A stretch of 64,000 bases of DNA from an uncultured Eggerthellaceae bacterium (lineage in GTDB: Bacteria; Actinomycetota; Coriobacteriia; Coriobacteriales; Eggerthellaceae): positions 24,244 through 88,243 of the forward strand of contig CANOIM010000008.1 of the NCBI GenBank assembly GCA_947566075.1, written 5' to 3'. Below, in pieces: positions 7,207-14,320 of this stretch; the first letter of the stretch is position 1; each line of letters begins with the position of its first letter. The notes under the pieces were generated by a model. The model saw only the letters and a program-made list of their open reading frames with translations. It did no database searches and was not told where the DNA came from. A program made the position numbers and the translations under genes.

Positions 7207-7434
7207 CTAGGCTCCCGGAGGTGTAGGCGCTCCTGGAGCGCTGGGAGGCTTAGGCGCACCCGGAGCACTGGGAGCACCCGGAGCAACAGGAGCTGTTGGC
7301 TGATCCGCATCGAAGCCCTTAGCGGTGTTGTCTAGCTCCGTACCGCAATCAGGACACACCTTGTCCACAGGCTTGCACGTCTTGCCACAGCTCGGGCATT
7401 TCTTCATTGATACCTCTGCAGGTCTGAAACACAT
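7207..7434 (-). CDS. MCFRP zinc-ribbon mini-protein with Pro/Ala/Gly tail, copy 1
   Basis: The 75-residue product opens MCFRPAE, then carries a zinc ribbon of two knuckles, CPSCGKTC and CPDCG (residues about 13-31), and ends in a low-complexity tail of APGAP/PPSAP units. GGAAGAGAAGAGC precedes the ATG. A second protein at 43147-43362 has the same opening (its first codons share ATGTG-TTCAGACC with this gene), the same ribbon and the same kind of tail, and also sits downstream of a Mo enzyme. The family was not recognised by name. Chaperone or scaffold duty for the Mo enzyme is one possibility, and none is proven. Confidence 0.8.
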   Translation of the reverse strand: MCFRPAEVSMKKCPSCGKTCKPVDKVCPDCGTELDNTAKGFDADQPTAPVAPGAPSAPGAPKPPSAPGAPTPPGA

Positions 7435-7470
7435 GCTCTTCTCTTCCTTCTATCCGTTGATGCGAGAAAG

Positions 7471-7526
7471 GGGGAGGCTTGGATATCTAGGGGGATCGGA
7501 GAGTGATAGATCGTCCAAGCCTCCCC
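7471..7526 (-). terminator. long intercistronic hairpin below the Fe-S subunit gene
   Basis: Perfect 13-bp arms (GGGGAGGCTTGGA at 7471-7483 and its complement at 7514-7526) enclose a 30-nt loop with a further TATC/GATA pairing. On the minus strand the stem is followed by CTTTCTC. It starts 11 nt after the Fe-S gene stop and can attenuate or protect the transcript, setting a step-down between the enzyme subunits and the small downstream genes. Confidence 0.65.
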
Positions 7527-7536
7527 GGGGAAATGG

Positions 7537-8343
7537 TTAGTTCAAGGCGATGTCGCCAAGTCCCTTGTCCTCGGAAATGGTGCTCGTCTGTATCGTCTTG
7601 GTCTTGCCGTTCGCCTCGATGGTGACCGTCCAATCAGCATCAGGCAGATCGCGCAGCCAGAAATCGCCCCAGCTGTCGGTCGTCGCCGCGAACGTACCAG
7701 CATCACCCGCGGCAGTCACCTTCGCACCCTCGACGATCTCCTTGATGGCAGGATCGTACACGGTGCCCGCGATGAACTTCTTCGGCAGGCCGCGATAGAA
7801 CACGCGCGGCTTGGTACCGTATTCAGGATGCAGCACCTCTTCAGTGCCATCGAGGCCCAACTGGTCCTCTTCGCCGAACAGGATGACGTTCACATGGCAG
7901 TTGTCAACACAGCGCGGTACGCGAATGGGAGATTCTGCATCATCCAACAGGTGCGCGCAGCCAGTGCACTTCTGAGGGATGTTCAACGCCTCGTTCCAGT
8001 AGATCACGTGATAAGGGCAAGCCTCCACGATCTGCTTCTGACCCTTCGACTTCTCAGGGTCTATCAGCACCAGACCGTCGTCACGACGATACACAGCGCC
8101 GTCCTTCCCCGCCTTCATGCAGGGCGCGTTCTCGCAATGATTGCACAGCCGCGGGATGTAGCTCACTTTCACGTGAGGTTTGTGACCGCGCTCACGCTGG
8201 TCCACCTTGCACCAGAACTGGCCAGTATCAGGCTGGGGCTTAGCATAGGGGCTCCAGTCGTTGCCGCAGTGCTCATCCTTGCAGCCGATCTGGCAGTCGT
8301 GGCAGCCCACGCATTTCTTCACATCGATAAGGAATGCCTTCAT
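7537..8343 (-). CDS. three-cluster [4Fe-4S] subunit with C-terminal beta domain, transhydroxylase small-subunit type
   Basis: This is the electron-transfer subunit of a DMSO-reductase-superfamily enzyme. Twelve cysteines form three clusters: C11/C14/C17/C21, C67/C70/C75 with C109, and C126/C129 with C145/C149. Residues about 190-268 form a transthyretin/Cna-B-like beta domain (IAGTVYDPAIKEIVEGAKV ... TTDSWGDFWLRDLP). The small subunit of Pelobacter pyrogallol-phloroglucinol transhydroxylase has the same combination of three [4Fe-4S] clusters plus an extra beta-barrel domain, which supports pairing with the large subunit encoded 30 nt upstream. There is no Tat or Sec signal, so the complex should be cytoplasmic. 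Confidence 0.88.
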   Translation of the reverse strand: MKAFLIDVKKCVGCHDCQIGCKDEHCGNDWSPYAKPQPDTGQFWCKVDQRERGHKPHVKVSYIPRLCNHCENAPCMKAGKDGAVYRRDDGLVLIDPEKSKGQKQIVEACPYHVIYWNEALNIPQKCTGCAHLLDDAESPIRVPRCVDNCHVNVILFGEEDQLGLDGTEEVLHPEYGTKPRVFYRGLPKKFIAGTVYDPAIKEIVEGAKVTAAGDAGTFAATTDSWGDFWLRDLPDADWTVTIEANGKTKTIQTSTISEDKGLGDIALN

Positions 8344-8373
8344 CTTGTTCTTCCTCTCTTCGGACAGGGCGCG

Positions 8374-11064
8374 TTACTCGACGACCCAGGACTTATAGTT
8401 GATGCCGATCTCAGGGTCGTAATCGCGGGCGAAGGCCTCGGGATAGTCATGCTTCCAACCCTCGTACTCCTTGTCGGTCACCTTCGCAGCCTCAGCCAGA
8501 TAGCCCGTGACGGCGAATCCAGCGCAGTGCTTGGAAACGGTCTCATTCGGGCAGATGAGGTTGATGGCACCGCCACGATCCAGATGCGACGTGATGGGGT
8601 CTACGCGAGAGCCTTTGGCCACCACGACGGAGCGCGGGGTGACGCGCTCGGAGATGCGCGCGCCGAAGAGGATGGTGCCACGGTCGTTGTACAGCTTCAC
8701 GATATCCCCATCTTCGATGCCGCGAGCTCTTGCATCTTCAGGGGCCATCCAGATGGGCTCGTAGAAGTAGCCATCCTTTGCCTTCACCTTGCAGGTCTCT
8801 ATCTCGCGGAACCACTTGATGTCGTCGCCCTGCACATGCACGCGCCACTTGGCTGGGTTGGCCGTGACCAGAAGCGAATAATCCTTGCAGCGCTCACCCC
8901 AGAACGTCTCGTCATGGGTCCAACCTTCGGACTTCGGGCCGCCCACGATCCACTTCGCCATGGGTTGGCGCTCCTTATCGTCCGGGAAGTTGTCGGCCAG
9001 GGCCTGGCTCCAGAACTCGATCTTACCCGTGGGGGTGTCCAGCGGGTTGTTCTCCGGATCCTCATAGAAGCCGCGCATGCCGGGAGCATCGTCTTGCCAT
9101 CCCTGAGCGACTTTCGGGAAGTAGTAGCCGCGCTTCTGGAACTCGTCCCAATCCAGCTCCTCAGTCAGACGGGATTGCTCGAAGCCGTACTTCATCCACT
9201 CTTCTTCGGTCATGCCCAGATCGATCTGCTCACGCACACCGAAGCGCTCGCCGATCATGCAGGCGATCTCGAAATCCGAATAGGACTCGCCCACATGGTC
9301 GATGGCGGCCGGGGTCAGGGCCTCAAAGCGGCGCATGTCGGGAGCGCCACCGCCCATGGAGTCGTTATCTTCCACGCAGGTGGTCACCGGCAAGATGAGG
9401 TCAGCGAATAGCGAGTCGTTCTCCAGCCACTGATGGTTGGTGATGAAGCACTCCACTTGTGGACTGCGGATAGCGTCTTGGAACTCGAAGCCGCCGTTCC
9501 AGCAGTTCATGTTACAAGGCTTCTCAGACCAAAGCAGATGGATCTTATCGATCTTCGGAGCCTCCGTGGGCGCCTCACCCCCCATGCGCTGGGCCATAGC
9601 TTGCAGCATGGCAAGGCCCGCTTGAGGATCAGCAGGATAGTTGTACTCGATGAACTGCTCGGAGTTCTCCACGTAGACGATACAGGGGCTACCCCACCAC
9701 TTCACAGAACCGTTGTTGATGGCGTCGGTGATCTTGGTGCGGGGAAGCGTCTGGGGCATGGGGTAGAACATACGGCACTGGTTCACAGAGCTGAAAGGAG
9801 CCGTGGTGGAACGGCAGATCTCCTCGCGTGCGAATACCATGCTGGAAAGGTGGCACTGCTGCACGCCGGGCTTGCCGAGACCTTGCATGGCCAGCTTGTA
9901 GGCGCCGGTACGACCTGGCTCATGGGAGTAAGGAGTCTTGATAGCACCAGAGCTGTAGTGGGCGTGGGAAGTCACCTTACTGGCAACGTTACGGGCATAG
10001 GCCTTGATGGTCCACTCGGGCACGCCGCAGCGCTCGGAAGCCCACTCCGGCGTCTTCTCAACGCCATCTTCCTTACCCAGGATGTAATCCACCAGCTTGT
10101 CGAAGTGCACCGTGTGGGTGTCTACATAGTCCTTGTCGTAGGTGCCTTCGGTGATCCACACATGCATGACGCCGAAGTCGAAAGCGGCATCAGTGTTGGG
10201 TAGGATGGGAATCCATTTCATGGATTCATGGCAGACGGCGGTGTAGTTGCAGAACGGATCCACCACCACGAATTCCTTGCCTAGTTCCTCCCAGTACTTC
10301 AACAGAGCAGAGAGGCATTGGCTTGCATAGTTCTGGGTGAGCTCCCAATCACCGGCATCGAAGCAGATGAGCTCGGAATGCTCAGAGATATCCTTCATGA
10401 CATTCCAGGCGTTCCCGCCATTCCCGGCCGGTGCAATGAGACCCAGGCCATGGTTGGCGCCGGAACCCCACACATGCTTCGCGCCCCAATACCAACCCTC
10501 TACTGAGTCAGGTGTGCGCGTCTCACGCGTGTAGCCACCCAGCTTGCTCATCAGGTTAGCGTGCATGCCGCCACCAGCGTGGAGGTCCTTGGATTCGCGA
10601 TGGCCATCCTCGCCGATGCAGATCACGCTGTAGGGTCCGTATTCGTCGATGACGCGACGGAGTTCCATCTCGATGATGTCAATGGCCTCGTCCCAGCTGA
10701 TGCGCTTGAACTTGGAGATGCCGCGGTTCTGCGTGTTCCTTTCGCCATCGGGATTCCAGTCAACGCGCTTCAGCGGATACTTTACGCGGTTCTTGGAGTA
10801 CACGCGGTTCTTGTAGGCCAAGGCGAAGTAGTTCGGCATGGCCTTATAGGGCGCCGCGAACTTCTTTCCATCAACCTCCCATTCCCAGCTGGAGGGCGCA
10901 AGCTCCTCTTTCGTGTAGTTCTCATCCAAATGCAGCGGACGCAAGCGGACGACCTTGCCATCCTTGGCATCGGCGCAGACCAGATCCCCGCCCGTGCCAC
11001 CACAGGCGATGCTCTGCAGCGTCGTCGTGTAGGCACCCTTCACCGTCTTTGCTCCAGTTCCCAT
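8374..11064 (-). CDS. molybdopterin large subunit, pyrogallol/phloroglucinol transhydroxylase-like
   Basis: The 896-residue start (MGTGAKTVKG) is chosen because GAGAGGAGCTTGT precedes the ATG at 11064. The protein belongs to the Mo-bis-MGD family but lacks the N-terminal CxxCxxxC cluster, as transhydroxylase large subunits do. It shares with my recollection of the Pelobacter enzyme the stretches YPLKR-x-NPDGERN-Q-RG (about residues 96-115), ISWDEA (122-127), TPDSVEGWYWG (184-194) and a C-terminal DRGGAINLI motif. The known active-site His, Asp and Mo-ligating Ser correspond to H155, D186 and S187. Known members move or remove ring hydroxyls on pyrogallol-like substrates, and gut catechol dehydroxylases are relatives. 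It heads the cluster; substrate unproven. Confidence 0.88.
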   Translation of the reverse strand: MGTGAKTVKGAYTTTLQSIACGGTGGDLVCADAKDGKVVRLRPLHLDENYTKEELAPSSWEWEVDGKKFAAPYKAMPNYFALAYKNRVYSKNRVKYPLKRVDWNPDGERNTQNRGISKFKRISWDEAIDIIEMELRRVIDEYGPYSVICIGEDGHRESKDLHAGGGMHANLMSKLGGYTRETRTPDSVEGWYWGAKHVWGSGANHGLGLIAPAGNGGNAWNVMKDISEHSELICFDAGDWELTQNYASQCLSALLKYWEELGKEFVVVDPFCNYTAVCHESMKWIPILPNTDAAFDFGVMHVWITEGTYDKDYVDTHTVHFDKLVDYILGKEDGVEKTPEWASERCGVPEWTIKAYARNVASKVTSHAHYSSGAIKTPYSHEPGRTGAYKLAMQGLGKPGVQQCHLSSMVFAREEICRSTTAPFSSVNQCRMFYPMPQTLPRTKITDAINNGSVKWWGSPCIVYVENSEQFIEYNYPADPQAGLAMLQAMAQRMGGEAPTEAPKIDKIHLLWSEKPCNMNCWNGGFEFQDAIRSPQVECFITNHQWLENDSLFADLILPVTTCVEDNDSMGGGAPDMRRFEALTPAAIDHVGESYSDFEIACMIGERFGVREQIDLGMTEEEWMKYGFEQSRLTEELDWDEFQKRGYYFPKVAQGWQDDAPGMRGFYEDPENNPLDTPTGKIEFWSQALADNFPDDKERQPMAKWIVGGPKSEGWTHDETFWGERCKDYSLLVTANPAKWRVHVQGDDIKWFREIETCKVKAKDGYFYEPIWMAPEDARARGIEDGDIVKLYNDRGTILFGARISERVTPRSVVVAKGSRVDPITSHLDRGGAINLICPNETVSKHCAGFAVTGYLAEAAKVTDKEYEGWKHDYPEAFARDYDPEIGINYKSWVVE

Positions 11065-11223
11065 ACAAGCTCCTCTCATCTCCATGGGGATCAGCAAAGG
11101 AACCCTGGCCGCAGATCAGCACGGTCCAAGACTTCGCTCTCCCCTCCTAGCATGCACTTTGCTCGAAGAGAGGTCTGAGCTTCAATGGGCAAATCTAGTC
11201 CCGAAGAGAGAAATGGGAAACAG

Positions 11224-11301
11224 CAGGTGCACCTGTTCCTATCGGGACACAAGACCTTCTCCCTAACCCCATTCGGGTTACAGAACAAGGAAGGTGTAAC
11301 C
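11224..11301. promoter_or_regulatory. two palindromes in the Mo-enzyme upstream region
   Basis: The 257-nt gap between the TetR gene and the Mo gene holds a perfect 12-bp palindrome CAGGTGCACCTG (11224-11235) and a 7-bp inverted repeat GGTTACA-N12-TGTAACC (11276-11301). Either could be the operator of the adjacent TetR regulator, or the second could be the hairpin ending the TetR transcript. AACAGGTGCA also appears in the repeat at 15842-15851, so a dispersed-repeat origin for the first is possible. Confidence 0.45.
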
Positions 11302-11321
11302 AGCGAAAACCCTGAATGTGA

Positions 11322-11897
11322 CTAAGATCGCTTCTTGCCGTCGTAGGAGGATAGCCAAAAAGCCTGGGTCATCTCATCATAGAGATCGGCAAGCTCTTCG
11401 GGAGTGTAGGGAAAACCGTCACAAATCCATTTCTGAATGAGCATAGCTTGGGACGAAGCGAAGAAATAGGCGATGTAATCCGCCTTACGTCCTTCCCCTT
11501 GCGGACCCATGTTCGCAAGGAGGTTCTTATTGAAATCATAGATGGCGCTGGTAGCGATGCGGATGAAGGTGTCATCCTTGCCTTTCATGGGACCCACAAA
11601 AGACTGATAGAACGATTGGTCCTCGTAGATGCGCTCGTAGATCTTCTGATAGATGACCTGATACATCTCGCGATTCTGGCTACGCGAGAAGAGGGCGTTG
11701 ATATCTCGCAGAGGCTTCACCGCGTCGTTGAAGAAGATATGAGCGACGATATCCTCCTTGTTGTCATAATTAGCATAGAACGATTTGCGCGAGAAATGCG
11801 AACGGTCGCAGATGTCAGACACTGTGATGGATTTGTATGGCTTTTCCTGTATCAACTCTCTGAAAGCTCGCTCTATGGCAACGCAGGAATCGTTCAT
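11322..11897 (-). CDS. TetR/AcrR-family regulator of the first Mo cluster
   Basis: The 191-residue protein has an N-terminal TetR helix-turn-helix (FRELIQEKPYKSITVSDICDRS ... SRKSFYANYDNKEDI, about residues 11-50) and an all-helical ligand/dimer domain ending YTPEELADLYDEMTQAFWLSSYDGKKRS. This is the TetR_C_7-like type common beside inducible catabolic genes. GGGGGAGCCTGATC precedes the ATG. It lies immediately upstream of, and in the same direction as, the Mo enzyme gene, so it could be cotranscribed or act on the palindromes in between. A substrate-responsive repressor is the simplest role. Confidence 0.85.
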   Translation of the reverse strand: MNDSCVAIERAFRELIQEKPYKSITVSDICDRSHFSRKSFYANYDNKEDIVAHIFFNDAVKPLRDINALFSRSQNREMYQVIYQKIYERIYEDQSFYQSFVGPMKGKDDTFIRIATSAIYDFNKNLLANMGPQGEGRKADYIAYFFASSQAMLIQKWICDGFPYTPEELADLYDEMTQAFWLSSYDGKKRS

Positions 11898-12106
11898 GAT
11901 CAGGCTCCCCCGGCGATGATGATGACGGCACTTATCTTATCATCCTATCAACTAAGGGCGCTAAAGATCCCTTCCCTCATGAACGGGGAATGAAGAGGGG
12001 AAGACCCTGTTTGATCGCTGACCATGGTAAAAACAGTCGAAGTGAGCAATCTGGATTAAAGAGAGGGCAACATCACTTGTTACGGTTGGAAAGGAGGTGA
12101 GATCAA

Positions 12107-12973
12107 TTGCTAAACGACTTAGGAGCGGCACGAGCTGCCATAGACTACATCGAATCCAACCTGGATCAGAATCTCAACTTGGACACCATAGCTGCTCAGA
12201 TCAAGTACTCCAAATACCATCTGCATCGATGCTTCGCGCAGGCCTGTGGCACGACCATGGGAAACTACATAGCCCGAAGGCGCCTCACGGAGGCCGCCAA
12301 GATGCTCGTCTTCACCGACTGGCCCGTACTGGATATTGCGGTGTCCGTCGGATTCGGCAGCCAGCAAGCGTTCGCTGCCGCCTTCAAGCGGATGTACAAG
12401 AAGGCGCCCGTGCAGTTTCGCCGGGACGAGGAGTTCTACGCGCTGCAGCGGCGGATCATGCTCGCCGACGAGCTCACGGGAAGATGGCTTGTAAGAGACG
12501 CTTCCGCAAAAACGAGGATCGCAGCAGAAGAGGACATCCCGGCTTGGATGGAGCTGCTGTCCTTAGTGGTGGACGGCTATCCCCACCTCGACGAATCCGA
12601 GTACGCCGCGCACTTGAGACGATCCATCGAACGCAGGGAGGCCATCGTGTACGAGCGCGAGGCGAAGCTCGCGGGCGCGATAGCATTCCGGCGCGACCTG
12701 GGCACCATCGAGTTTCTGGGCGTACATCCGCAAATGCGCGGCTCCGGCATCACCAAGGTGCTCATGCGCAGCGTCCTCAGAGAGCTCGCGCCGGAAGTGG
12801 AGACCGTGAGCACAACGACGTTTCGAGCGGAAGACGCGGCCGATACAGGGTATCGCGAAGATCTCCTAACACTCGGCTTCGCTGAAGCGGAGATGCTTGA
12901 GGAGTTCGGCTACCCTACGCAGAGGCTCGTTGCGGCGAAGACCGCACTGGAGGAGGCCTGCGATGCCCAGTAG
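12107..12973 (+). CDS. AraC-type DNA-binding domain fused to a GNAT acetyltransferase
   Basis: Translation starts at TTG 12107 behind an excellent AAAGGAGGTGAG site. Residues about 5-105 are a full AraC/XylS double helix-turn-helix (IDYIESNLDQNLNLDTIAAQ, then VLDIAVSVGFGSQQAFAAAFKRMYKKAPVQFR). Residues about 125-275 are a GNAT fold, with FLGVHPQMRGSGITKVLMRS containing the acetyl-CoA loop QMRGSG. Fusions of this kind occur with effector or modifying modules. The acetyltransferase could sense acetyl-CoA or modify the same compound that the downstream pump exports. It overlaps the MATE gene by 11 nt, so the two are coupled. Confidence 0.88.
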   Translation: MLNDLGAARAAIDYIESNLDQNLNLDTIAAQIKYSKYHLHRCFAQACGTTMGNYIARRRLTEAAKMLVFTDWPVLDIAVSVGFGSQQAFAAAFKRMYKKAPVQFRRDEEFYALQRRIMLADELTGRWLVRDASAKTRIAAEEDIPAWMELLSLVVDGYPHLDESEYAAHLRRSIERREAIVYEREAKLAGAIAFRRDLGTIEFLGVHPQMRGSGITKVLMRSVLRELAPEVETVSTTTFRAEDAADTGYREDLLTLGFAEAEMLEEFGYPTQRLVAAKTALEEACDAQ

Positions 12974-14309
12974 CGCCTCCGCCAACCCCCTCGCGCAGAA
13001 GCAGTCCGCAGCCGCCCTCATAAGGTTCGCGCTGCCATCGGTGGCGACGATGGTGTTCATGGGACTCTATACCGTAGTGGACGTCATCTTCGTCGCGAGG
13101 TTCGTATCCCCGGATGCCATGGCGTCCATCAACATAGCGACACCCGCGATCAACCTCATCGTCGGCTTCGCCACCATGCTGGCCACGGGCGGGAACGCCA
13201 TCGTTGCCACGAAGATGGGGGCGGATAAGGAGAAGGAAAGCAGGCGCGACTTCACGCTCGTCGCGCTGTTCGGATTCGTCGTAGCCGCGCTCGTCGCGGT
13301 GTTCGGTAACGCATTCCTCGATCCTTTGGTCGGATGTCTGGGCGCAACACCCGTGCTCAAGCCTTACTGCATGGACTACCTAACGATCATCCTCGCCTTC
13401 ACCCCTGCCTCCATGATGCAGGTGCTGTTCCAGAATGCCGTCATCGCCGCTGGACGTCCCGGGGTGGGAACAGCGATGGCCGTGGTCTGCGGCTTGTCCA
13501 ACATCGTCTTCGACTATCTCTTCCTAGCGGTGATGGGCTTGGGCATCTCCGGCGCCGCTTGGGGCACCGTCGCAGGCTATACCATAGCCGCACTCATAGG
13601 GTTTGCCTTCTTCGCCTCCCGCAAGGGCGGTTTGCGATTCGCGAAACCCTCGCGCGACTTCAAGGTCATCGCCAAAAGCTGCGGGAATGGCGCTTCAGAG
13701 ATGGTAAGCCAAGCGGCGGCGGCCGTGACCACGTTCCTCTTCAATGCAGCCATGCTAAAGCTTGCGGGCGAGACTGGCGTTGCTGCCGTGACCATCATGA
13801 TCTATACGCAGTTCTTGGTCGCCTCTCTGTTCATCGGGTTCTCCATGGGCACTGCCCCCGTCATAAGCTACGACTATGGAAGCGGGGATAAGCCTGCCTT
13901 GTCGAATGTCTTCCGCTCCTGCCTGAAGTGCATTGCGGCCGCCTCCATTGCGGCATGCATTCTTGCGTTTTTGCTCGCGCCCATCCTTTCGGCGCTGTTC
14001 GCGGAGCCGGGAAGCCCGGTGTTCTCCATAGCCAGCACGGGTCTTGCGATATTCTCGACAAGCTTTCTCTTCTCAGAGCTCAACACGTTCGCCTCGGCAG
14101 CCTTCACCGCACTGTCGAATGGGAAGCTATCCGCGCTCATATCCTTTTTGCGCACATTCGGGCTCGTGCCGCTCTGCATCTTGTTGCTGCCGCGCATGCT
14201 CGGGGTTAACGGCGTATGGATGGCCGTGCCCATTGCCGAGGCAGTGACTTTCGTGCTGGCTGCAACGCTGCTCATCCGCAACGGAAAACGCTATGGCTAC
14301 CGAGGCTAA
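12963..14309 (+). CDS. MATE-family multidrug efflux transporter
   Basis: The 448-residue start at 12963 (MPSSASANPLAQKQ) follows GGAGGCCTGCG and overlaps the regulator gene by 11 nt; the longer frame only reads through that gene. Twelve hydrophobic helices are visible in two halves. The family's early signature IRFALPSVATMVFMGLYTVVD-FVARFV is present, with ATPAINLIVGFATMLATGGNAI in helix 2. MATE proteins export cationic drugs or metabolites using Na+ or H+ gradients. The coupled AraC-GNAT regulator suggests substrate-induced expression. Confidence 0.9.
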   Translation: MPSSASANPLAQKQSAAALIRFALPSVATMVFMGLYTVVDVIFVARFVSPDAMASINIATPAINLIVGFATMLATGGNAIVATKMGADKEKESRRDFTLVALFGFVVAALVAVFGNAFLDPLVGCLGATPVLKPYCMDYLTIILAFTPASMMQVLFQNAVIAAGRPGVGTAMAVVCGLSNIVFDYLFLAVMGLGISGAAWGTVAGYTIAALIGFAFFASRKGGLRFAKPSRDFKVIAKSCGNGASEMVSQAAAAVTTFLFNAAMLKLAGETGVAAVTIMIYTQFLVASLFIGFSMGTAPVISYDYGSGDKPALSNVFRSCLKCIAAASIAACILAFLLAPILSALFAEPGSPVFSIASTGLAIFSTSFLFSELNTFASAAFTALSNGKLSALISFLRTFGLVPLCILLLPRMLGVNGVWMAVPIAEAVTFVLAATLLIRNGKRYGYRG

Positions 14310-14320
14310 GTGGATGGAGT

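Noticed and set aside
7828..9411. 527-residue plus-strand open frame opposite the Mo large subunit and Fe-S gene
   Set aside because: It spans two real genes antisense, is full of His/Leu/Val repeats typical of complement-strand reading in GC-rich DNA, and has no motif or ribosome site.
1827..11064. Complete equol or phloroglucinol degradation pathway
   Set aside because: The VOC and SDR families fit, but no flavoprotein reductase, cyclohydrolase or lyase of those pathways is present, so a named pathway is not claimed.
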